Source: a virus
IMG/VR virus record: IMGVR_UViG_3300048834_001343
Span: 1-36,885 of that record
Length of the DNA: 36,885 bases
Reading direction: 5' to 3' (one strand)
Below the pieces are notes generated by a model. That model was not told where the DNA came from. It saw only the letters and a list, made by a program, of their open reading frames with translations, and did not search any database. The position numbers and the translations under genes were made by a program. Every line of letters starts with the position of its first letter. Positions within the stretch are counted from its first letter, which is position 1. Positions 30,916-36,885 of this stretch are shown piece after piece.

Positions 30916-31509
30916 CTAAATGTTTGAAAAGTTTAAATCAATGGATTGGTATTGGCCGGCATCGTCTTTCTGCCAGATGCGGACGTAACGCTTAGAATTG
31001 TTGCGTTGGATGGATTGCTTAATCAGTTCCATTGCTTCTAACCAAATTGGGTGTTTGATTTTGTAGGCGAACAAAGACAATACTCTTTTGTGATCCAGTT
31101 GACCTTTTGAAGATTGAAAAGCATTGTTAACTATTTCAGCCAAATCAGCATCAGCATCTTTGGTTTTGGTAGATAAAAACTCATTGATTTTTTCCTGAGC
31201 AAAAATGATTTTATCGTCAAACTCAATCCGTTCACTTACGTTTACTTCAATTTTTAGCGACTTATCGAAGCTGGTAATGGTATAATTGCCTTTGCTTCCG
31301 GTGGTAACTGATGCATCTGCTTTCATTTCTTCGTACAGATCATCGCATTTTTCAAGTAAATCGTACTTGTATTGCGCCAGTTTTAAGCTTAATTCGGTCG
31401 CTTTTTTAACAAGTGACTGTGCAATTCTGTCCTTTTTTTTGTCGATTGGCGGAACATAACTAAAGGGAACTTCCTGTCCTAAGTGATTTTTCCAAATTGT
31501 TTTACTCAT
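30916..31509 (-). CDS. DUF3164 family protein
   Basis: 197 aa. 'SKTIWKNHLGQEVPFSYVPP' at the start, 'LLEKCDDLYEEMKADASVTT' in the middle and 'GNYTITSFDKSLKIEVNVSE' at about 93-112 are characteristic of DUF3164, a family found in the early region of transposable phages. The C-terminus ('HPIWLEAMELIKQSIQRNNS', 'RYVRIWQKDDAGQYQSIDLN') completes the match. Function unknown; sometimes listed among proteins acting on DNA in Mu-like early operons. Confidence 0.8.
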   Translation of the reverse strand: MSKTIWKNHLGQEVPFSYVPPIDKKKDRIAQSLVKKATELSLKLAQYKYDLLEKCDDLYEEMKADASVTTGSKGNYTITSFDKSLKIEVNVSERIEFDDKIIFAQEKINEFLSTKTKDADADLAEIVNNAFQSSKGQLDHKRVLSLFAYKIKHPIWLEAMELIKQSIQRNNSKRYVRIWQKDDAGQYQSIDLNFSNI

Positions 31510-31539
31510 TTTAAGTTGTTTTTAAGATTGATAAATTGG

Positions 31540-31959
31540 TTAATTAATTTTATTGTGGTGCTCAATTACAACCGCCGTCATTAAGCTGCCGGATGGGTAT
31601 AAGTGATGTATGCCTTCTTCGTGTTTTTCGTCATAAAGCTGCACCATGTATTGGCGATCTGTTTTGGTTAATAAGGAACTATCGTTTATGTCGAACTGGT
31701 TTTGTTTTAGCAATTCGAGATTGCGCACGTACCACTGAATTTTCCACCATTTCCAAAAAGCATTGGAGTTTAACCATTGTGGAATTCGTTCCCTATTAAT
31801 GCGATATCGATGTTCTACCCATTCGATACCGGCTTCATAAATAAGCTGTGTTTGTTTGGTTTTACCCATGCCTAATAAGCGCTCTACCGTTCTATTGGCT
31901 TGCACCAATTGCGTTTGGGTAATTGGCTGGTCGCCGTTGTATTGATTAGTTGCTATCAT
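31540..31959 (-). CDS. Hypothetical Trp-rich protein
   Basis: 139 aa from the ATG at 31959; a longer reading starts at 32034 but would lie deeply in the preceding ATPase gene. 'AGIEWVEHRYRINRERIPQW' and 'NAFWKWWKIQWYVRNLELLK' form a basic, Trp-rich helical region, followed by 'TKTDRQYMVQLYDEKHEEGI'. It overlaps the ATPase by 14 nt. Basic-aromatic composition would suit DNA binding. Not recognised. Confidence 0.55.
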   Translation of the reverse strand: MIATNQYNGDQPITQTQLVQANRTVERLLGMGKTKQTQLIYEAGIEWVEHRYRINRERIPQWLNSNAFWKWWKIQWYVRNLELLKQNQFDINDSSLLTKTDRQYMVQLYDEKHEEGIHHLYPSGSLMTAVVIEHHNKIN

Positions 31960-32584
31960 TGCTGTCGTTTTGATTTTCTGCCCAATATTGATTTGCACCT
32001 TCCAACCAAATAATGTATGGCTCACCGCCACCATATCTACTTTGGCACAATGCTTTAAAACCTTCTACTCTTATTTTAACATCGGCATCGTAGCGAACAA
32101 ATTTGGCTACTCTGCCTTCCGGGTGTTGACCTTCGGCATGGCTGATGAAGATGAATAGTACGGTAGGGAACTCTTCTTTTAATTTGATGTAATCCTTTTT
32201 GCTTAATGCAGCATACTGGAACGAATCGATAAATACGATTTTTGGCGCTGCCTTTTTGTTCAGCCTATCTCGTAAATCTTCCATTGATTCTCTATTCAGT
32301 AAAATGAATTTCGATTTAGCTTGAAGCATATTGCTTTCTTCAATGGCTAATCGCATGGACTTGCGCGCACCCTCTTCTAATGAGTTGTAGAGCACTTTAC
32401 CAAATTGAGTGAGGTATTTAGCTAACTGCATAGAGAAACGAGTTTTACCGTTGCCGGAATGGCCCCATACAATCCACACGCCGCTTAACTCCGGTGTGCC
32501 TATTGCTCTTTGCCAATTACCTGTAAATTCCATTTCTTTAAAATTCATCTTTAGAATTTGTTCTACCGTTACTGCTCTGCTCAT
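31946..32584 (-). CDS. P-loop ATPase (RecA-like)
   Basis: 212 aa. Walker A GHSGNGKTR at about 42-50 after the strand 'SGVWIVW', and Walker B-like 'KIVFIDSFQ' near 117. 'LFIFISHAEGQHPEGRVAKF' gives the sensor strand, as in RecA/DnaB-type recombinase or helicase-loader folds. The C-terminus is Asn/Asp-rich. It directly follows the MuB-like gene with 4-nt overlap. Two ATPases in a row after MuA is not the standard Mu arrangement but is found in Bacteroidota relatives, as far as I recall. Likely a role in replication by transposition. Confidence 0.75.
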   Translation of the reverse strand: MSRAVTVEQILKMNFKEMEFTGNWQRAIGTPELSGVWIVWGHSGNGKTRFSMQLAKYLTQFGKVLYNSLEEGARKSMRLAIEESNMLQAKSKFILLNRESMEDLRDRLNKKAAPKIVFIDSFQYAALSKKDYIKLKEEFPTVLFIFISHAEGQHPEGRVAKFVRYDADVKIRVEGFKALCQSRYGGGEPYIIWLEGANQYWAENQNDSNDSN

Positions 32585-33459
32585 ACAGCTATGCTCTGCT
32601 TCTGTAGTTCAATAAAAATTCTTCTTAGTGATCCTTGTGTTTTCGCAACGATTTCGTTCACGTCGGCATCCGGTTTATTTGCTGCCACAATTTGCGCCGC
32701 TTGTCTATCGCGGAACTCCTGCAACTCTTGCCCACCGTTTGGCGAAACCTTTTGGTATTTATTTCCGAAGCGGTCGAAGATCTCAGCATAACCTACTTTT
32801 TGATTATTTCGGTTGCGCTCCATTAGTGATTTCAAACCATCGGCACCCATAATGTACCAGCCGCAAGTTTTGTCGCAAGCATTCCAAAGTGCTTTTAATT
32901 CCAGGAATGCACCGTACTCTAAATCACCAGCTTCATCAATAATGATTAATGGATTTTGAAGCGAGTTGATGTAGTAGATTAAATCGCCGTACATGGCATC
33001 GTATTTCGCGCCGGTATTGATACCAAATTTGTGTGCGATTTCTTGAATCAATTTACGTTTGGTTTTAACCTGACTACAATCGATGTAGGCTACATAGTAA
33101 TTGTTTCTGGCATATTGTTTGGCCGTGTAGGTTTTACCAATACCACAGTAATCTACCAATATTGCCGACATACTCATTTTTTGGCAAGCCTGCAACTGCT
33201 TATATATGTACTTGTAGGTTTCAGTTTCAACGGTTTTCCACGGTTTCTCGTCGCGAATATTTACTTCTAACATTCGAGCTAGTGTGATCCATTTACCATC
33301 GCTCAAAAACTCGTATCTGCCATTTCTAAGTTGACTGATATTAGAAGGTGCCAAATCAAAAGCAATGGATAATGCTTTATCGGTATCGTAAACTTTCCTT
33401 CTATCAAATAAGGCGAAGGCTATTTTTTCTTTGGTTCTGTATGCTATTGCTCCTTGCAT
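32581..33459 (-). CDS. MuB-like transposition ATPase
   Basis: 292 aa. An N-terminal HTH (about 25-65: 'TDKALSIAFDLAPSNISQLR') as in MuB, then an AAA core: Walker A region 'VDYCGIGKTYTAK' (about 108-120), Walker B 'PLIIIDEAGDLE' (about 170-181) and a C-terminal helical domain ('LRRIFIELQKQS'). MuB binds target DNA as an ATP filament, activates the transposase and gives target immunity. In the Walker A box the first Gly of GxxxxGKT is Asp. It lies between a small gene and the second ATPase. Confidence 0.85.
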   Translation of the reverse strand: MQGAIAYRTKEKIAFALFDRRKVYDTDKALSIAFDLAPSNISQLRNGRYEFLSDGKWITLARMLEVNIRDEKPWKTVETETYKYIYKQLQACQKMSMSAILVDYCGIGKTYTAKQYARNNYYVAYIDCSQVKTKRKLIQEIAHKFGINTGAKYDAMYGDLIYYINSLQNPLIIIDEAGDLEYGAFLELKALWNACDKTCGWYIMGADGLKSLMERNRNNQKVGYAEIFDRFGNKYQKVSPNGGQELQEFRDRQAAQIVAANKPDADVNEIVAKTQGSLRRIFIELQKQSIAV

Positions 33460-33468
33460 GGTTTTGTT

Positions 33469-33675
33469 TTAATAAATGTGAACTGTTTGTTTTTTATCGT
33501 CGAATACTACGTTGGTGGCCTTTACAGATTCCCAACCGCTGGCACCTTCCAATAAAATAACTGCAGTTGGCTGGCCGCCTTGCGCTTTTATTTGTGTTAG
33601 GGCTGCTTCTAGTTCTTCAATTGTAATTTGTGGTTTAGGGTTTTTTAAGCTGTTGATAATTTTTGTGGTGGCCAT
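33469..33675 (-). CDS. Small protein between transposase and MuB genes
   Basis: 68 aa: a helix ('ITIEELEAALTQIKAQGG') and two or three strands ('AVILLEGASGWESVKATNVV', 'KKQTVHIY'). Present between A and B, where Mu has no gene. Function unknown. Confidence 0.6.
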   Translation of the reverse strand: MATTKIINSLKNPKPQITIEELEAALTQIKAQGGQPTAVILLEGASGWESVKATNVVFDDKKQTVHIY

Positions 33676-33702
33676 GTGGTTTGTTTCGATTTTTTAAAGT
33701 GA

Positions 33703-35721
33703 TTAAATATCATTCAGGGCATCTCTTTCGATGTCCATTTTAATTTCATTTAGTAATTGTGCCGGGCTTTTAGTAAGGGTGTAAGTATCTTCGATGATTA
33801 CAAGTTCTTCCGGTGTCGGTCGTTGAATTTCTGCTTGCATTAATTTGGTTCTGCCTAACTCTTCACGTCCGGTTTTTACCATTTCATCGAACTTGCGCAC
33901 GTAAGTAGATTGATTTTGATAGGCTTGTTTATCCAGCTTGGTTTGCTCTGCAGACGATGTGTTGTACGTGGCGATACTATCGCATTTACAAATAAAGGTT
34001 ACGCCCTGGTAAATGTAAATTTCAGGAACACTGCCGTTTGCTTTCGGCAACCAATAAGCAGTAACCTCGTAATTGTTAGGCAGCAGCTGTTGCATTACTT
34101 CCGGTGCCGGTAACTGATACTTGGTGTAGTTAACGGTAACGTATTGAGATCTGCGAATGCTGGTATCAACTGAATTGCCTATGTAGCGCGCTAATAAGTA
34201 TGGTTTAAGTGTGGCTAAATCGGGGTTTAAATTTGCTTTGAGTACTTCTAACCGGCTAAGGCCTTTGTATTTCTTTTGGTTAGGGTGTAAGCCATTGTTG
34301 TAAGCTTCAATTGATTCCAGATCATCAGCAATTAATTGGTCAAATTCGTAGGTTTTTGATTTGTAATTGTCGTTATCTTCATCAAATACCTTGTTTTGAA
34401 TGGTTCTATTTGCCTCTAATTTGGCATACCATCTACCAATACCATCCTGATACCTTTTTTCGTACCCATATTTTTTAGCTTTATTGAAATGCTCGGCGTG
34501 TTTCTCCTGCGAATTACCCGGATTACACCATCTAACGAAAGGGAAAACTACTTCAGCTTTCATTAAATCATCTTTGTAGCTATTTACTAAGTGATGTTCT
34601 ACTTCCACTTCCAGCGGCATACCCATGTCATTTTGGTGAAGGAACTGGAACATGTTTCGCATACAGTTAATGAATAGCTGCTTGTCTTTTTTGCGGGCGT
34701 AAGCGATGCCGATTACTGCACCTGAAAGAACCTCGTAGCTTAAGTAAGATTTTACTCTGCCACCATCGTGCAGCTTGCGTGGTAAATCTCTATCATCCAT
34801 AGATATTTTGGATAGTGAGAAATTAGGCGCGTGGCGGTGATGGTGTGGCCGATGAATGTTATTGAACTCCAAACCACCGGATCTGTATTTGTCAACCAGG
34901 ATCCTGTTTTTAGGATCGTTGATGTAATTCCAAACGGTTGCTTCGCTGATCATGATGGGTGTGCCATCTTCATTGTAGAAATCTAACCGGTTATACAGCT
35001 CTCCGGTTTTGGTATTTACTACCTGAATAGCTCCGCCCAGGAAGGCAAGGTACAACTCGTGTACGGTGGAAGTGTATGGCTTATTCGGTAGGGTGTATAA
35101 GGATAGGATTAAATTTTCGAGTTGACTATCTACTTTTCGGCTGTTGTCGTTGCAGTAACCTTTGTGGATTAATGCGGTGTAACCTTCTTTAATGTATTGT
35201 TGGTACCGTTCTTTTAATCTGCGTAGGTTGGTAGGTAGTGTGTGTGCGTATTCGCGTTGGTCCAGGCAGTTTACTTGGCTAGATATGCTTTCCCAAATGC
35301 CTTTGGTTTTACCACCTAATGCACGGCGTTTTGAAATGCTTGCATTATACACCTGGTGAATGGCATTGAGTACTTGTACATTGGTGCGGTATTCGTTTTG
35401 CACTTCCGATGGTAGGTTTCGGTTATCTTGTAATTTAAATTCGGAGTAGAATTGTGCAGCGGCTGCATCTGTTTTAATAAGTCCTTCGAGTGTGGACTTG
35501 TTGATCGTTTTCCTGATGTCGGGAAAATGATTATTGATGATGGTTTTGAATCTATCCGGAAGGGAATCGAATTCGATTAGGGATGGTGTGTTTTTGCAGG
35601 CGCGAGTAAGGACGTTGATGTGGCCTCTGAATTTTAGTTGCTTTAAATGGTTAACTGAAAGAATATTATTTTCTTCCAACCAGCTTGCCGAAACACATAA
35701 TATGTTATTGTGGTAGATCAT
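33703..35721 (-). CDS. MuA-type DDE transposase
   Basis: 672 aa, close to MuA (663 aa). The N-terminal part (1-60) is a winged-helix-like DNA-binding region ('NNILSVNHLKQLKFRGHINV'). Next comes a helical end-binding region at about 110-200. The RNase H-like catalytic core starts near 300: 'SLSKISMDDRDLPRKLHDGG' gives D309/D310. The second position falls in 'PLEVEVEHHLVNSYKDDLMK', where the expected D-N-G is replaced by E-H-H (E375), with D384/D385 nearby. The third acid is E406 in 'NPGNSQEKHAEHFN'. After about 530 is the beta-barrel and a C-terminal tail for MuB contact. It cuts the phage ends and joins them to target DNA. Confidence 0.9.
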   Translation of the reverse strand: MIYHNNILCVSASWLEENNILSVNHLKQLKFRGHINVLTRACKNTPSLIEFDSLPDRFKTIINNHFPDIRKTINKSTLEGLIKTDAAAAQFYSEFKLQDNRNLPSEVQNEYRTNVQVLNAIHQVYNASISKRRALGGKTKGIWESISSQVNCLDQREYAHTLPTNLRRLKERYQQYIKEGYTALIHKGYCNDNSRKVDSQLENLILSLYTLPNKPYTSTVHELYLAFLGGAIQVVNTKTGELYNRLDFYNEDGTPIMISEATVWNYINDPKNRILVDKYRSGGLEFNNIHRPHHHRHAPNFSLSKISMDDRDLPRKLHDGGRVKSYLSYEVLSGAVIGIAYARKKDKQLFINCMRNMFQFLHQNDMGMPLEVEVEHHLVNSYKDDLMKAEVVFPFVRWCNPGNSQEKHAEHFNKAKKYGYEKRYQDGIGRWYAKLEANRTIQNKVFDEDNDNYKSKTYEFDQLIADDLESIEAYNNGLHPNQKKYKGLSRLEVLKANLNPDLATLKPYLLARYIGNSVDTSIRRSQYVTVNYTKYQLPAPEVMQQLLPNNYEVTAYWLPKANGSVPEIYIYQGVTFICKCDSIATYNTSSAEQTKLDKQAYQNQSTYVRKFDEMVKTGREELGRTKLMQAEIQRPTPEELVIIEDTYTLTKSPAQLLNEIKMDIERDALNDI

Positions 35722-35951
35722 TATAAGCTTTCGACTTTTTTAAGCATTTTACTTTCTACCTCTTGATTTTTATTAGCTATCTCAATAGCTGCATCCACTA
35801 CTTTCGTATCGAAAGATTTATTATTACTATTAAGACAAGTTGATACCCATGATTTAGTACAGCCTACAGTTTTGGCAATCTTCGCTTTGTCTCCTGGTCG
35901 CAACCAAGGAGTGATTTTATCTATTATTTCTTGTTGGGCGTTGCTTTTCAT
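35721..35951 (-). CDS. Ner/Cro-like small DNA-binding protein
   Basis: 76 aa. 'PGDKAKIAKTVGCTKSWVSTCLN' at about 19-41 is a helix-turn-helix ('AKIAKTVGCTKSWVS'). It is the first gene of the leftward early operon, facing the repressor gene, as Ner is in Mu. Ner turns down early and repressor transcription. Its stop overlaps the transposase start. The leader is short and AT-rich; no SD sequence. Confidence 0.8.
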   Translation of the reverse strand: MKSNAQQEIIDKITPWLRPGDKAKIAKTVGCTKSWVSTCLNSNNKSFDTKVVDAAIEIANKNQEVESKMLKKVESL

Positions 35952-35987
35952 TTACTTTTGATTTACATTTAATAATTATTGAGTACA

Positions 35988-35993
35988 ATTATA
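35988..35993 (-). promoter_or_regulatory. Candidate -10 box of the early promoter
   Basis: TATAAT on the minus strand, 37 nt before the ner-like ATG. The -35 zone (TTTTTA-like) would fall inside the palindrome at 36003-36027, so a protein bound there could block it. The Bacteroidota TAnnTTTG form is only partly matched (TATAATTG). Confidence 0.45.
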
Positions 35994-36002
35994 CGCACTT
36001 TC

Positions 36003-36027
36003 TGCATATTTAAAAATTAAATATGCA
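36003..36027. promoter_or_regulatory. Palindromic operator candidate
   Basis: 25-bp inverted repeat: arms TGCATATTTAA and TTAAATATGCA (11 bp each, perfect) with a 3-nt AAA centre, between the repressor and ner-like genes. Confidence 0.7.
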
Positions 36028-36030
36028 TTT

Positions 36031-36051
36031 TTTTCATAAAAAATATGAAAA
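36031..36051. promoter_or_regulatory. Second inverted repeat next to the repressor start
   Basis: Arms TTTTCATA and TATGAAAA around AAAAA, 7 nt before the repressor ATG; a further TGCATGCA palindrome covers the start codon (36055-36062). Suits binding of Ner or autoregulation. Confidence 0.5.
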
Positions 36052-36057
36052 TACTGC

Positions 36058-36885
36058 ATGCAAGGGGATGTATTAAAAAAATACCGGAAGGAGCAGAAGA
36101 TGAATCAGTCTGAAATGGCTGATGAATTGGGCGTTTCGTTAAGGACTTATAGTGATTATGAGAATAATCATACAGATATTCCTTTATCTATTGTTAAGCT
36201 CTTTGATTTTTTATCCAAAAACAAAAATGCAGATTCTGCATATCCACCAAAAGTTATTGCAAATCAATTCAACGAAGCGCCTAGTAACTACGCCAATATG
36301 AAGCCACCTAAAGTGGTGGTTGTCGATTCTGAAGGTAATAACACAATAGTTAGGATTGATCACAAAGCTGCTGCCGGACTGCCAGCTCATATAGATGATG
36401 CGGATTTTTATAAACAACTACCGGCATTTACATTGCCATTTCAACAATTTAATAGTGGCGATTGGATTTGTTTACAAGTGACCGGTGAAAGTATGCATCC
36501 AACTGTAATTAATATGGATTGGATTATTTGTAAAAGGATTTATAATCTGAATGATATTAGAGATGGTTATGTTCATATATTGGTTACTTCAGATGGCGTA
36601 GTGTGCAAACGGTTATTGAATAGATCAGTAGAAAGAAATACAATAGTTTGCCAGAGCGACAATTGGACCTATCCAACTTATGAAGTTGATCTACCGGAAG
36701 TGATTGCCATTTACTCTGCTTCCTTAAAAATGTCTAGCAACTTTACTGACTATGGAAAAGCGGACCGGTTGTTTTCAAAATTAGAAAAATTAGAAGAGGC
36801 ATATCAAAATCTTGAAAGCAAGATTAATAAAATGGAGAAAACCAACCTTTTATCTCAAAACAAACTCGCTTCCACACACAAATAA
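36058..36885 (+). CDS. Phage repressor with HTH and S24 peptidase domain
   Basis: 275 aa. Residues 12-48 are an HTH of the XRE type ('MNQSEMADELGVSLRTYSDY'). The S24 (LexA/CI) domain covers about 95-220: cleavage site A-A-G at 105-107 in 'DHKAAAGLP', nucleophile S145 in 'TGESMHP' and general base K184 in 'VVCKRLL'. The C-terminus (about 235-265) is a coiled-coil helix. It keeps the phage in lysogeny and should self-cleave on RecA activation after DNA damage, unlike the Mu c repressor, which is not of the S24 type. Divergent from the early operon across the palindromic operators. Confidence 0.9.
   Translation: MQGDVLKKYRKEQKMNQSEMADELGVSLRTYSDYENNHTDIPLSIVKLFDFLSKNKNADSAYPPKVIANQFNEAPSNYANMKPPKVVVVDSEGNNTIVRIDHKAAAGLPAHIDDADFYKQLPAFTLPFQQFNSGDWICLQVTGESMHPTVINMDWIICKRIYNLNDIRDGYVHILVTSDGVVCKRLLNRSVERNTIVCQSDNWTYPTYEVDLPEVIAIYSASLKMSSNFTDYGKADRLFSKLEKLEEAYQNLESKINKMEKTNLLSQNKLASTHK

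Noticed and set aside
31540-32034. Longer 164-aa reading of the Trp-rich protein
   Set aside because: The extra N-terminus lies inside the ATPase gene; the ATG at 31959 gives the usual short overlap.
1-36885. CRISPR array, insertion sequence or phage attachment ends
   Set aside because: No regularly spaced repeats and no IS-type transposase besides the MuA-type one. The window is cut at gene ends, so phage termini cannot be judged.

Overview
The window reads as almost the whole of a Mu-like transposable, contractile-tailed phage (a prophage or phage genome) of a Bacteroidota host. Phage type: next to each other at the high-coordinate end are an S24-type repressor, a small Ner/Cro-like protein, a 672-aa MuA-type transposase and a MuB-type AAA ATPase. 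The structural genes match Mu one for one: terminase, DUF935 portal, MuF, gpG, DUF1320 adaptor, protease/scaffold, capsid, sheath, tube, tape measure and baseplate. Host assignment is an inference. It rests on AT-rich DNA, near absence of Shine-Dalgarno sequences, tRNA genes without encoded CCA, and families I associate with Bacteroidota Mu-like phages (DUF2586 sheath, DUF6046, DUF3164). The window starts and stops on gene ends, so the phage termini and attachment duplications are not visible.

Layout. (1) 36885-35952: repressor on +, facing the early operon across a short region with a 25-bp palindrome, a second inverted repeat and a TATAAT box. (2) 35951-23477, minus: early/middle operon. 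It holds Ner, transposase, MuB, a second P-loop ATPase, DUF3164, a CAU-anticodon tRNA, a ParB/Srx-fold protein, a GemA-like protein, a cytosine-C5 methyltransferase, an ASCH protein, a DUF551-like protein and many small unknowns. It ends in a strong terminator at 23432-23458. (3) 16144-23095, plus: DNA packaging and head operon (TerS, TerL, adaptor, portal, MuF with a C-terminal nuclease-like extension, gpG, tail terminator, a two-TM cargo protein), ending in a terminator at 23328-23366. (4) 15983-1, minus: protease/scaffold, capsid, amidase, spanin-like lipoprotein, sheath, tube, tail chaperone with a frameshift, tape measure, baseplate, holin-like protein, collagen-like fibre, two membrane proteins, baseplate J/I, a distal tail protein and a thymidylate-synthase-like gene. 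The two late operons diverge from 15984-16143, unlike the single co-directional late block of Mu.

Points that stand out: the same -1 frameshift heptamer (A AAA AAG) is used at two places, once for the tail assembly chaperone and once where the portal frame runs into a MuF frame that has no start codon of its own. The MuF protein carries an abruptly AT-rich C-terminal nuclease-like domain (MuF polymorphic toxin type). A short thymidylate-synthase homologue sits in the position of Mu mom and has Asp at the residue that selects dUMP versus dCMP, which points to cytosine-nucleotide modification. There is also a tRNA-like element with good acceptor, D and T arms but no anticodon stem. All functional assignments are by reading motifs and gene order; no database search was run.
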